Origin: Streptomyces sp. NRRL F-5126
GTDB taxonomy: Bacteria > Actinomycetota > Actinomycetes > Streptomycetales > Streptomycetaceae
DNA length: 64,000 nucleotides
Reading direction: 5' to 3'
Assembly: GCF_000721265.1 (NCBI RefSeq)
Contig: NZ_JOFZ01000006.1
Location: forward strand, 434,001-498,000
Part shown: positions 55,995 to 64,000 of the stretch, in pieces
Numbering within the stretch: position 1 is the first letter of the stretch
How the letters are laid out: every line of letters starts with the position of its first letter
Notes under the pieces: generated by a model
Databases searched by the model: none
What the model saw: the letters and a program-made list of their open reading frames with translations, nothing else
Told to the model about the DNA's origin: nothing
Position numbers and translations under genes: made by a program

Positions 55995-57350
55995 TCACCC
56001 GACCGCGTCACGCCGCTCCGGCGCCGCGTGCCGGTCGACCGAGGCGCCGAGGCCCACGGCCGTCTGGGGGACGAGCAGCACGATGAGGATGATCAGCGGC
56101 ACGGTCCAGCCGCCGGTCGCCTGGTGCACCGCGCCCAGCGCCAGCGGCCCCGTAGCGGCCAGCAGGTAGCCGAAGCACTGCGCCATGCTGGACAGTTGCG
56201 CGGCGTGCCGGGTGTCGGGCGAGCGGTCCACGATGAACAGCATCGCCAGCGAGATGGCCGCGCCCTGGCCGAGGCCGAGCAGGACCATCCACAGGTACGC
56301 GCCGCCGACCGGCGCCGCCGCCATGCCGGCGAAGCCTCCCGCCGTGAGTACGGCACCGACCGTCGCCAGCAGCCCGGGGCGCACACCGCGCGCGGCGAGC
56401 ACCGGGCTGAGGAAGGCGCCCGCGATGCCGAGGAGGCTGGAGAAGGAGAGCATCCAGCCTGCCGCCGACTGCGCCATGCCCGCGTTGGTCAGCATCGTCG
56501 GGAGGTAGGCGGCGGCCGCGTAGTACGACAGCGACTGCAACCCCATGTATCCGGTGACCAGCCAGGCCACCGGGTGGCTCCACAGCCCCCGTACGGGGTG
56601 CCCGGCCGCGCCCGCCCCCGCGGCGGACGCGCGCGTGTGACGGCGTACCTGCGGCGCCCACACGAGGAGCGCGACCACGGCGAGCAGCCCCCACAGCGCG
56701 AGCGTGGGCCGCCAGCCCAGGGAGAGGGCGTGCCCGACGGGCACGGTGACGCCCGCGGCCAGGGCCGCGCCGCCGAACAGCGACATCGAGTAGAGGCCCG
56801 TCATCAGGCCCACCCGGTGGGCGAAGTCGCGCTTGATGACGCCTGGCAGCAGGACGTTCGCGACGGCGATGCCCGCGCCGACGACGACGGTGCCGCCGAG
56901 CAGGGCGGCCATCGAGGGTATGAGCCGCAGCGCGGTCCCGCAGCAGATCGCCACCATCGTCAGCAGCAGCGCGGGCTCCATGCCGAGCCTGCGGCCGAGC
57001 CGCGGCGCGAAGGGCGCGAGCAGCCCGAAGCAGAGCAGCGGCAGCGTCGTCAACAGCCCCGCGGTGGCCGTGGACATGCCGGTGCCCGCGCGGATCGTGT
57101 CGAGCATGGGCGACGCGGCGACGATCGCGGGCCGCAGGTTCAGCGCGAGGACGATGACGCCGACGCCGAGGAGGAGCCCGGCGCGGGCGCGCTTCGCCGC
57201 ACCCCCTGCGGGCTCGCCGGCCCCGGTCGCCGCGCCCGCCCCGGTGGCCCACGTGGCGTCCGGGGCGCTGGTCCCGGCCACGGTCATGGACCCGTCTTCG
57301 GCGGTGCGTGCGGCCGAGCCGCTGTCCGTGCCGCCGGAAGCGGAGCTCAC
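55995..57350 (-). CDS. MFS transporter (CynX/NimT family)
   Basis: About 451 aa, 12 helices. Hallmarks: VIVLALNLRPAIVAASPML, CFGLLAPFAPRLGRR (MFS loop), TGLYSMSLFGGAALAAG. CynX/NimT members carry cyanate or nitroimidazoles; substrate here unknown. The GTG at 57350 overlaps the GntR stop (GTGA), so regulator and transporter are co-translated. A shorter ATG lies further in. Confidence 0.85.
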   Translation of the reverse strand: MSSASGGTDSGSAARTAEDGSMTVAGTSAPDATWATGAGAATGAGEPAGGAAKRARAGLLLGVGVIVLALNLRPAIVAASPMLDTIRAGTGMSTATAGLLTTLPLLCFGLLAPFAPRLGRRLGMEPALLLTMVAICCGTALRLIPSMAALLGGTVVVGAGIAVANVLLPGVIKRDFAHRVGLMTGLYSMSLFGGAALAAGVTVPVGHALSLGWRPTLALWGLLAVVALLVWAPQVRRHTRASAAGAGAAGHPVRGLWSHPVAWLVTGYMGLQSLSYYAAAAYLPTMLTNAGMAQSAAGWMLSFSSLLGIAGAFLSPVLAARGVRPGLLATVGAVLTAGGFAGMAAAPVGGAYLWMVLLGLGQGAAISLAMLFIVDRSPDTRHAAQLSSMAQCFGYLLAATGPLALGAVHQATGGWTVPLIILIVLLVPQTAVGLGASVDRHAAPERRDAVG

Positions 57351-58111
57351 TTCGGGACTCCGTTCTCGCGGCCTGCCGCCGAGGCCGGGTACCCCGCACC
57401 CCGCGGCAGCGGGTCCGCATCCTGCAGCCTGCGCAGGGACGTGACGGACTCGTCGATGTAGCGCGCCACGGCGGCCGTCGCTCCCTCCGGGTCGCTCGAC
57501 TCGATCGCCGCGAGCAGGTCCGCGTGCGAGTCGGCCTGCGCGCGCTCGGGGGCGGGCAGCGGCGCGTCGGCGATGGAGGCGATCGCCGCGCGCAGTCCGT
57601 CCGACAGGTGGCTGTAGAGGTCGGCGAGCATGCTGTTGTGCGCCGCCGCGACCACCGCGCGGTGGAAGGCGACGTCGGCCCGTACGAACGCGTCGGTGTC
57701 GCAGGACCGCCAGGCCGCGCCGCGCTCGGCGAGCGCGGACCGCAGCGCCGCCAGGTCGGCCTCCGTGCGCCGGCCGGCCGCGAGCCTGGCCGCGTCGCGT
57801 TCGAGCCCAGAGCGGACCTCGAACGCCTCCAGGTGGCCCGCGCGCCGCAACCGCCTGTGCAGGGCCGCGCCCAGCGCGTCGGCGGCCCGTACATACGTAC
57901 CGTCGCCCTGCCTGGCCTCCAGCATCCCGCTGTGGCCGAGCGCCCTGACGGCCTCGCGCACGGTGTTGCGGCCCACGCCGAGCATCTCCGTGAGCACGGG
58001 TTCCGCGGGGATCTTCGTCCCCACCGCCCACTCGCCCGACTCGATCAGGCTCTGGAGCTGCTCGATCACCCGGTCGACCAGGTTCGACCGCTCCGCCGCG
58101 TGGATCGGCAC
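57347..58111 (-). CDS. GntR/FadR-type regulator
   Basis: 254 aa. Winged-helix at about 10-75 (NLVDRVIEQLQSLIESGEWAVGTKIPAEPVLTEMLGVGRNTVREAV) and an FCD effector domain (LEAFEVRSGLERDAARLAAG, DVAFHRAVVAAAHNSM) with metal-ligand-type Asp and His. It sits upstream of and overlaps the MFS gene. The palindrome TTAGGC-N5-GCCTAA just before it is the probable autoregulatory operator. Confidence 0.92.
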   Translation of the reverse strand: MPIHAAERSNLVDRVIEQLQSLIESGEWAVGTKIPAEPVLTEMLGVGRNTVREAVRALGHSGMLEARQGDGTYVRAADALGAALHRRLRRAGHLEAFEVRSGLERDAARLAAGRRTEADLAALRSALAERGAAWRSCDTDAFVRADVAFHRAVVAAAHNSMLADLYSHLSDGLRAAIASIADAPLPAPERAQADSHADLLAAIESSDPEGATAAVARYIDESVTSLRRLQDADPLPRGAGYPASAAGRENGVPK

Positions 58112-58150
58112 GCCGCACCTCCCTGTCGTCGCAATCAGCCGAACATCCCA

Positions 58151-58172
58151 TGTTTAGGCAGACAGCCTAACA
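58151..58172. promoter_or_regulatory. probable GntR operator
   Basis: TGTTTAGGC (58151-58159) and GCCTAACA (58165-58172) form an interrupted palindrome with a 5-base centre. The motif AACATCCCATGT occurs just before it and again after it. It lies 40 bases before the GntR start. Confidence 0.7.
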
Positions 58173-58201
58173 TCCCATGTCTGAGGGTGATCGGTACGCG
58201 C

Positions 58202-58242
58202 GCGGCCCTGGTTCCCCGCTCGGGGCGGGAGACCAGGGCCGC
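58202..58242 (-). terminator. 11-bp hairpin after the GH9 gene
   Basis: GCGGCCCTGGT (58202-58212) pairs perfectly with ACCAGGGCCGC (58232-58242), with a GC-rich loop. It lies 19 bases past the GH9 stop. Confidence 0.75.
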
Positions 58243-58260
58243 ACGGCCTGGGCGTCGTCC

Positions 58261-60249
58261 TCAGCCGCCGAGCGCCACCGCGTATCCGTACCAGGTCGCG
58301 TGCGGCAGCCACTGCTCCAGCCAGCGCCAGTCCGTGTTCGGCCCGGTCTCGGCCTCACCCGGGTCCCACTGGAGCCCCGAGCCGTCGGTGGCGCGGCCCG
58401 TGATGCCGTTGACGATCCCGCCCGCCGAGCGGAACCACCGGTAGGAGCCGTGGCCGAGCCTCACCGGGTCCGGGTACTCCTGGTAGAGCGGCACCTCGTT
58501 GCCGTGGCCCTCCATCATGCAGACGCTGAACGGATTCGCGCCGAGGACCCAGTCGAGCTGCGCGGTCGCGTACGCGTGCAGACGCCGCGCGAGCGCCCGG
58601 TCGCCGAGCTTGGCCGCCGCGAGCCGCGCGGCGGCGGCGAGCGAGGCGACGCGCGCGTTCTCGCCCTGCCACCACGCGTCCTGGCTGCGCGGGGTGACGT
58701 TGTGCGGGAAGAAGAAGCCGCTGTAGCGCCTGCCCTCGGCGTCCTGCACCAACTGGCGTGCGTAGCCGTAGGGGTTGGCGACCTCCGCGGTCACGGCGAG
58801 CTCGAACTCCATGGAACGGCGGACCGTCTCCCGCACCCGCCGCGCCGTGGCATCGTCGGCGATGTCCAGGTACGTCAGGAGCGCGACGGCGGGCAGCCCG
58901 GCGTCGGAGGGGTGGAAGAAGGGCCGGTCCTTGTCGTCCGCGCGCCAGTAGTCGTGGTACGTCCTCCACTGGGCGAGGCGCGCCATGAGGTGCGCGGCGC
59001 GGCCGTCGGCGGCCTCCCGGTAGCCGTCCGCCTTCGCGCTCCCCGCGGTGGCCCCGGCCAGTTCGACCGCCGCGAGCAGCCCGTTGGCGTCGTCGAGGAT
59101 GTTCTCCTTGCCGTCGTTGACCATCCCCGCGTTGTGCGTCGCCAGGTAGGCGAACGCGTCCTCGGCCGCGGCGAGGTAGTCGGCGGGCGCGTAGTCGCCC
59201 GAGACGGGATACGTGCTCGCCCGCGCGAGCGCCGCGATCGCGAGCCCCGCGCCCTCCCGGTAGGCGACCTGGGTGCCGTCGAGCGTCCGCTTCGCGGGGT
59301 CCGCGCCGAGGTCGGACGCCTCGTCCTGGGAGATGGAACTGTAGAACGTGGCCCCCGGCTTGTGGACACGCACCAGATAGTCGGCGCCGAACAGACCCTC
59401 TTCGAGGAACCAGCCCACCAGAGCGGTGAAGTCGGAGTTCTTCCGCGCGACCAGGGCGTCGTGGGTGGCGAGCATCGCCCAGGCGGTCAGCGGGATGGAG
59501 AGGGTGTTGAAGTACGTCGTGTCCGAGAGTTGCGTGAAGTGCTTGCCCCAGTCGGCGGCGGCGTCGTACCAGCCGCCGTGCACATCGACAGGGCGCGTAC
59601 CGCCGGACGGCACCAGCGAGCGATCGGTCTTGTCGTACTGCCCGCTGGAACGCGAGTCCTTGAAGTAGTGCGCGACGTGGGAGAGCGTCCTGCGCTCCAG
59701 CACTCCCGCCTCGACACGGAAGGGTGCGGAATCGGCCGCGGGCCCGTCGCTCGCGGCGCCGCCGTCCAGGACGAGCACGTACCGGCCCGGCGCCGTGAGC
59801 GCGGAGAAGTCGGCGACCCAGTGGTACTGCGGGGTGGCGGGCCAGTGGTCGTCGCGCCAGTCGGGCACCGCACCCGCGCGACGGGCGGTGCCGCGGTACG
59901 CCGTGCGGCCCGTGCCGGCGTCCACGACGCGGTACCTGACGGGGCGGCGGGAGTCGGTGCGGGCCACGATGACGGCGCGCTTCGGGCCCGCGGCCTCGTA
60001 GCCGACGTTGTTCGCATGGACGCGGGCGCCGCGGCCGGGGCCGCCCTTGGAGACGGTTTCGGCGGTGGCCGAGCCGGAGGCGGGCGCGTGCGCGGGGGCG
60101 GCTTGAGCGGCGGCGGGCACCAGGCCGCCCGCGACTCCGGCGCCGAGCGCCGCCGTGCCGCCGAGCAGCAGCCGCCGCCGCGTGCGGTCGTGGTCGGGCA
60201 GGTCGGAGTCGTGGTCGCGGTCGCGATCGGCGGGTTGGGAAGCGGACAT
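58261..60249 (-). CDS. glycoside hydrolase family 9 enzyme, Tat-exported
   Basis: 662 aa. Tat signal DRTRRRLLLGG with cleavage after AAAQAAP. An Ig-like N-terminal module (about 70-170) is followed by the (alpha/alpha)6 GH9 domain: DVHGGWYDAAADWGKH (catalytic Asp pair; the family often has DASGD here), LGANPFSVCMMEGHGNEVPLYQE, and a C-terminal Glu in DPGEAETGPNT. GH9 enzymes cleave beta-glucans such as cellulose. ATG 60249 has GGAGG. It has no cellulose-binding module, so it may act on soluble oligosaccharides. Confidence 0.9.
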   Translation of the reverse strand: MSASQPADRDRDHDSDLPDHDRTRRRLLLGGTAALGAGVAGGLVPAAAQAAPAHAPASGSATAETVSKGGPGRGARVHANNVGYEAAGPKRAVIVARTDSRRPVRYRVVDAGTGRTAYRGTARRAGAVPDWRDDHWPATPQYHWVADFSALTAPGRYVLVLDGGAASDGPAADSAPFRVEAGVLERRTLSHVAHYFKDSRSSGQYDKTDRSLVPSGGTRPVDVHGGWYDAAADWGKHFTQLSDTTYFNTLSIPLTAWAMLATHDALVARKNSDFTALVGWFLEEGLFGADYLVRVHKPGATFYSSISQDEASDLGADPAKRTLDGTQVAYREGAGLAIAALARASTYPVSGDYAPADYLAAAEDAFAYLATHNAGMVNDGKENILDDANGLLAAVELAGATAGSAKADGYREAADGRAAHLMARLAQWRTYHDYWRADDKDRPFFHPSDAGLPAVALLTYLDIADDATARRVRETVRRSMEFELAVTAEVANPYGYARQLVQDAEGRRYSGFFFPHNVTPRSQDAWWQGENARVASLAAAARLAAAKLGDRALARRLHAYATAQLDWVLGANPFSVCMMEGHGNEVPLYQEYPDPVRLGHGSYRWFRSAGGIVNGITGRATDGSGLQWDPGEAETGPNTDWRWLEQWLPHATWYGYAVALGG

Positions 60250-60618
60250 GGATCCTCCACGACGAGGGAAGCGAGGGAAGTCCGGATGATTGAAAGGAAA
60301 CTTTCCAAACAATTCGCGACCGTAGGGCCGTGCGATCGAGAGGTCAAGGCCCCGTGCATCAGCACCCGTTCGTGGCCGAAGCCACTGCGCACGCCCCAGC
60401 ACCCCGCTCCCGCACGCCGGCGCTCGCCCATGAGCCGCGTCCGGCCCGGACCAAGCGGCTACGGTGAGGCGTTCGAGACCGGGACACAACGCGCACGCGC
60501 GCCGGGCGGGCCCGGCAGGAGTCCGGGCCGCCGAGGCGACCCCGGCCGTGTCCCGGCCGTCGCGCGGGCAAGTGGTGCCGGCCGTACGGCACATCGAGTG
60601 CTTTGGGGAGCAACCGAC
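60250..60618. other. intergenic region GH9 / D-Ala-D-Ala carboxypeptidase
   Basis: About 370 bases between divergent genes with no gene visible. It holds the palindrome at 60296-60306 described separately; a promoter for the rightward gene was not identified. Confidence 0.4.
60296..60306. promoter_or_regulatory. GGAAACTTTCC palindrome before the GH9 gene
   Basis: Arms GGAAA and TTTCC around one C, in an AT-rich patch about 47 bases before the GH9 start. Sugar-responsive repressors of Streptomyces glycosidase genes often use palindromes of this kind; the binder is not identified. Confidence 0.5.
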
Positions 60619-61506
60619 GTGAAAACCAGGAACCGTACCGTCCACCGCGCGTCCGCGCTGACGGCCGCCGCCGGCACGGTCCTCGCCACAGGCGCGATCG
60701 CGACCCCGGCCCAGGCGGCGCCGAAGCCCCCGTCGATCGTCGCCAAGGGCGGGTACGTGATGAACGACGCGACGCACGCGGGCTACTTCGGCAAGGCGGC
60801 CGACACCCGCAGGTCCACCGGCTCAACCACCAAGATCATGACCGCCCGTGTGGTGCTCGCGCACAAGGGCCTGAACCTGAAGTCCAAGGTGACGATCCAG
60901 AAGGCGTACAGCGACTACATCGTCGCGAAGAACGCCTCGTCCGCCCATCTCATCGTCGGCGACAAGGTGACCGTCGGGCAGTTGCTGTACGGGCTCATGC
61001 TGCCCTCGGGCTGCGACGCCGCCTACGCGCTCGCGGACAGGTTCGGCAAGGGCTCCACCCGCGCCGCGCGCGTCAGGTCGTTCGTCGGGCAGATGAACGC
61101 GACGGCCAAGAGCCTCGGGTTGAAGAACACGCACTTCGACTCGTTCGACGGCATCGGCAACGGGCACAACTACTCGACGCCGCGCGACCTGGCGAAACTC
61201 GCGAGCAGCACCCTGGAGTACCGCACCTTCCGCACGGTCGTGCGGACGAGGTCGACCAAGCAGAAGGTCACCACGAGGAACGGCGGCTACCGCTACATGG
61301 CGTGGACCAACACCAACAAGCTGCTCGGCAGTTACCCGGGCGCCATCGGCGTCAAGACGGGCTCCGGCCCCGAGGCGAAGTACTGCCTCGTCTTCGCGGC
61401 GACGCGCCACGGCAGGACCGTCGTCGGCGCGGTCCTGGCCTCCTCGTCCGTGGCGCACCGTTCGGCGGACGCGAAGAGGCTCATGGACTACGCGTTCAAG
61501 CGCTGA
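60619..61506 (+). CDS. D-alanyl-D-alanine carboxypeptidase
   Basis: 295 aa, low-molecular-weight penicillin-binding protein. Signal peptide residues 1-34 (cut after AQA). Active-site SxxK is Ser69-Lys72 (STTK), KTG is 246-248 (GVKTGSG). The SxN position reads SGC (130-132) in LMLPSGCDAAYAL. It trims D-Ala from peptidoglycan stems. GTG 60619 follows GGGGAG. No C-terminal anchor helix is seen, so it may be secreted. Its end overlaps nnr by 11 bases, convergent. Confidence 0.9.
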   Translation: MKTRNRTVHRASALTAAAGTVLATGAIATPAQAAPKPPSIVAKGGYVMNDATHAGYFGKAADTRRSTGSTTKIMTARVVLAHKGLNLKSKVTIQKAYSDYIVAKNASSAHLIVGDKVTVGQLLYGLMLPSGCDAAYALADRFGKGSTRAARVRSFVGQMNATAKSLGLKNTHFDSFDGIGNGHNYSTPRDLAKLASSTLEYRTFRTVVRTRSTKQKVTTRNGGYRYMAWTNTNKLLGSYPGAIGVKTGSGPEAKYCLVFAATRHGRTVVGAVLASSSVAHRSADAKRLMDYAFKR

Positions 61507-62944
61507 CGTCGCACACGTCGCGCCACGCGGCCGGCAGGTGGTCGGCCACGTCGTGCGCGGCGATGGGCGCGCCGCGCGCCGCGAGGCGGGCCGCCAGGCC
61601 GTGCAGGTACGCGCCGACCGAGCCGGCGTCCCTCGGTGCGAGTCCGGCCGCGAGCAGCGAGCCCGTCAGGCCGGTCAGGACGTCGCCGCTGCCCGCGGTC
61701 GCGAGCAGGCCGGTGCCGGTCGCGTTGACCCGTACCGGGGTGGCCGGGTCGGGGTCGGCGACCAGCGTTGTCGAGCCTTTCAGCAGCACCGTCGCGCCGT
61801 AGCGCGCGGCGAGTTCGCGTACGGCGGCCAGCCTGCCCGACTCGACCTCGGCGCGCTCCACGCCGAGCAGCGCGGCCGCCTCGCCCGCGTGCGGGGTGAG
61901 CAGGGTGGGCGCCGTGCGCGCCCGTACGGTGGCCGCGTCCAGGGCGTGCAGCGCGTCCGCGTCGATCACGACCGGTACGTCCGAGGCGAGCGCGTCGTCG
62001 AGCCCTGGTCCCCCGCTCAGGCCCGGGCCCACCGCCCACGCCTGCACGCGGCCGGCCTTCGCGGGCGGCCCGTCGCTGACCAGCGTCTCGGGGTGGCGGG
62101 CGAGCACCGCGTCGCCGCCCGGTCCCACGTAGCGCACGGCGCCCGCGCCGCCGCGCAGCGCGCCCGCCACCGCGAGCACCGCCGCGCCCGGGTACTTCGC
62201 CGACCCGGCCACGACGCCGACGACGCCGCGCCTGTACTTGTCGCTCTCAGCGCCTGGGACCGGCAGCAGCCGTGCCACGTCCGCGTGCTGCAGCGCCTCC
62301 ACGGCGGGCGACGAGGGGAGGTGCGGGGCGAGCCCGATGTCCACGAGCCGTACCACGCCCGCGCGTTCCGCCGCCGGGTCGATCAACTGGCCCGGTTTGT
62401 GGGCGCCGAAGGTGACCGTCACGTCCGCGGACATTGCCTCGCCCGCCACCTCGCCGGTGTCCGCGGACACCCCGCTGGGCAGGTCGACCGCGACCACGAC
62501 CGCGTCGGACGCGCGCGCCGCGCGCGCCAGGGGGATCGCGTCGGGGCGCAGCCCGCCGTGCCCGCCGATGCCGGTGATGCCGTCGAGTACGACGTCGGCG
62601 CCGGCGATCGCCGCGTACGGGTCGTCCTGCGCGCCGAGCACGTGCCCGCCCGCGCGGCGCAGCGCCGCGAGGCCGCCCTCGTGGGCGCGGCCTGGCGCGA
62701 GGAGCACGGCGCTGACGCGGGCGCCGCGCCGTGCGAGGCGCGCGCCCGCGTACAGCGCGTCGCCGCCGTTGTCGCCGCTGCCGACGAGCAGCACCGCGCG
62801 CGCCCCGTACACCCGCCCGAGCAGCCCCGCGCACACGGCGGCGAGGCCGGCCGCCGCGCGCGCCATCAGCGTGCCGTCGGGCAGCCGCGCCATGAGCTCG
62901 CGCTCGGCTGTCCTGACCGTCTCCACGTCGTAAGCAGTCCGCAT
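61496..62944 (-). CDS. nnr: bifunctional NAD(P)HX epimerase/dehydratase
   Basis: Repairs hydrated NAD(P)H. 482 aa: an N-terminal YjeF_N epimerase domain (about 1-210, GSGDNGGDALYAGARLARRG, DVVLDGITGIG, VAVDLPSGVSADTG) and a C-terminal ribokinase-like dehydratase domain (about 225-482) with LLTPHAGEAAALLG and ATAGSGDVLTGLTG. Both active sites look intact. It follows acpS by 4 bases on the same strand. Confidence 0.95.
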   Translation of the reverse strand: MRTAYDVETVRTAERELMARLPDGTLMARAAAGLAAVCAGLLGRVYGARAVLLVGSGDNGGDALYAGARLARRGARVSAVLLAPGRAHEGGLAALRRAGGHVLGAQDDPYAAIAGADVVLDGITGIGGHGGLRPDAIPLARAARASDAVVVAVDLPSGVSADTGEVAGEAMSADVTVTFGAHKPGQLIDPAAERAGVVRLVDIGLAPHLPSSPAVEALQHADVARLLPVPGAESDKYRRGVVGVVAGSAKYPGAAVLAVAGALRGGAGAVRYVGPGGDAVLARHPETLVSDGPPAKAGRVQAWAVGPGLSGGPGLDDALASDVPVVIDADALHALDAATVRARTAPTLLTPHAGEAAALLGVERAEVESGRLAAVRELAARYGATVLLKGSTTLVADPDPATPVRVNATGTGLLATAGSGDVLTGLTGSLLAAGLAPRDAGSVGAYLHGLAARLAARGAPIAAHDVADHLPAAWRDVCDVSA

Positions 62945-62948
62945 GTCC

Positions 62949-63317
62949 TCAACCCTCCGCGATGACGACGGCGGACGCCACTCCCGCGTCGTGGCTGAGC
63001 GAGACGTGCCAGGCGCTCACGCCGAGTTCGGCCGCGCGCGCGGCGACCGTGCCGCTCACGCGCAGCCGCGGCCTGCCGCTGTCCTCCACGTACACCTCCG
63101 CGTCGGTCCAGCGCAGGCCGCCCGGCGCGCCGAGCGCCTTCGCCAGCGCCTCCTTGGCCGCGAACCGGGCCGCGAGCGACGCGATGCCCCTGCGCTCCCC
63201 GTCGGGCAGGAGCAACTCCGCCGCGACGAAGAGGCGTTCGCGCATCTGCGGGGTGCGCATCAGCGAATGCCCGAACCGGTCGATCTCCGCCACGTCGATC
63301 CCCACCCCGATGATCAC
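62949..63317 (-). CDS. acpS: holo-ACP synthase
   Basis: 122 aa, transfers 4-phosphopantetheine to acyl carrier protein. [15 protein letters not shown] and [12 protein letters not shown] contain the metal-binding Asp and Glu; the substrate region [19 protein letters not shown] is complete. Located directly after glmS, a common order in actinomycetes. Confidence 0.96.
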   Translation of the reverse strand: MIIGVGIDVAEIDRFGHSLMRTPQMRERLFVAAELLLPDGERRGIASLAARFAAKEALAKALGAPGGLRWTDAEVYVEDSGRPRLRVSGTVAARAAELGVSAWHVSLSHDAGVASAVVIAEG

Positions 63318-63338
63318 GCCACGCCAACTCCCCTCGTC

Positions 63339-64000
63339 TCATTCCACCGTCACGGACTTCGCCAGGTTGCGCGGCTGGTCCACCTCGTTGCCGCGCGCCG
63401 TCGCCAGTTCGCAGGCGAAGACCTGCAGCGGCACCGTGGCGACCAGCGGCTGGAGCAGCGCGGGCGTGGCGGGCACCCGGACGAGGTGGTCGGCGTACGG
63501 CAGCACGCTCTCGTCCCCCTCCTCGGCGATGACCACGGTCCTGGCCCCGCGCGCCCTGATCTCCTGGATGTTCGAGACGATTTTGCCGTGCAGCACGGAG
63601 CGGCCACGCGGCGAGGGTACGACCACGACGACCGGCAGGTCCCGCTCGATCAGCGCGATCGGGCCGTGCTTGAGCTCGCCCGCGGCGAACCCTTCGGCGT
63701 GCATGTACGCGAGTTCCTTCAGCTTGAGCGCACCTTCCAGCGCCACCGGGTGGCCGACGTGGCGGCCGAGGAAGAGCACGGTCGGCTTGTCGCTGAGCGA
63801 CCTGGCCAGCTCACGTACCGGCTCCATCGTCTCCAGGACGCGCGCCACCTGCTCGGGGACGTGCGACAGTTCGCGCACGACGGCGCGGATCTCGTCGCTC
63901 CGCTTGGTGCCGCGCACCTGCCCCAGGTAGAGCGCGACGAGGTTGCACGCGACGAGTTGCGTCAGGAACGCCTTCGTGGAGGCGACGGCGACCTCGGGGC
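63339..64000 (-). CDS. glmS: glutamine-fructose-6-phosphate aminotransferase, C-terminal part
   Basis: The 3' 662 bases of glmS; the start is outside the window. About 220 residues are visible, containing two sugar isomerase (SIS) domains: VASTKAFLTQLVACNLVALYLGQ, ELSHVPEQVARVLE, FLGRHVGHPVALEGALKLKELAYMHAEGF, LKHGPIALI and the canonical end NLAKSVTVE. It makes glucosamine-6-phosphate for cell-wall precursors. Length beyond the edge unknown. Confidence 0.96.
   Translation of the reverse strand, partial: PEVAVASTKAFLTQLVACNLVALYLGQVRGTKRSDEIRAVVRELSHVPEQVARVLETMEPVRELARSLSDKPTVLFLGRHVGHPVALEGALKLKELAYMHAEGFAAGELKHGPIALIERDLPVVVVVPSPRGRSVLHGKIVSNIQEIRARGARTVVIAEEGDESVLPYADHLVRVPATPALLQPLVATVPLQVFACELATARGNEVDQPRNLAKSVTVE

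Overview
The window is one contiguous piece of high-GC actinobacterial chromosome, almost certainly Streptomyces or a close relative. Third codon positions are nearly all G or C. It carries the sporulation regulators bldM and whiD side by side, a ShbA/SigD-type sigma factor next to guaB, three neighbouring membrane kinase-like proteins, groES-groEL under two CIRCE elements, and GTGA/ATGA start-stop overlaps. No tRNA, rRNA, insertion sequence, prophage or CRISPR array was seen. Most of the gene order looks like conserved chromosomal core. The stretch at about 27.0-42.3 kb, two sugar-uptake systems, looks like the flexible part.

1-5.2 kb: tail of an upstream gene, small membrane proteins, guaA, and chorismate mutase. 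The chorismate mutase leader looks like a complete transcription attenuator: a short peptide with clustered Phe/Tyr codons, a pause hairpin, an antiterminator pairing and a 14-bp terminator. 5.2-8.8 kb: a GMC oxidoreductase and an aldehyde dehydrogenase, 17 bases apart. 8.9-16.5 kb: three kinase-like membrane proteins with similar extracellular domains; the middle one has lost its catalytic residues and carries a very long disordered insert. 16.7-19.9 kb: glpD, then a divergent nucleotide-sugar-dehydrogenase-like protein lacking catalytic Glu and Cys. 19.9-25.1 kb: guaB3-type gene, guaB, shbA, bldM (with a BldN-type promoter) and whiD. 25.2-26.9 kb: LysR regulator and divergent MOSC protein.

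27.0-35.7 kb is an L-arabinose-type regulon. An RbsB-like binding protein, permease and ATPase run leftward; a LacI repressor, ribulokinase, ribulose-5-phosphate epimerase and arabinose isomerase run rightward. Four near-identical operators (core AGCGCT) tie the two arms together. 35.8-42.3 kb holds a short-chain dehydrogenase, then a DeoR/LacI hybrid regulator and a second sugar ABC operon ending in a D-2-hydroxyacid dehydrogenase. Repeats of TGATCGAA/TTCGATCA lie before both the regulator and the transporter.

42.3-64 kb: groEL, groES, polysaccharide deacetylase, two methyltransferases, a cysteine-rich membrane protein and a DinB-like protein. Then come the tRNA t6A genes tsaD-rimI-tsaB and tsaE (with a degenerate L,D-transpeptidase-like gene on the opposite strand between them), an alpha/beta hydrolase, alanine racemase, a GntR/MFS pair, a GH9 glycosidase, a D-Ala-D-Ala carboxypeptidase, nnr, acpS and the 3' part of glmS. 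This end is rich in cell-wall precursor functions.

Assignments come from reading the protein sequences for motifs and from remembered family knowledge; no database search was run. Start codons were chosen by ribosome-binding sites, overlaps and promoter spacing and are marked where uncertain.
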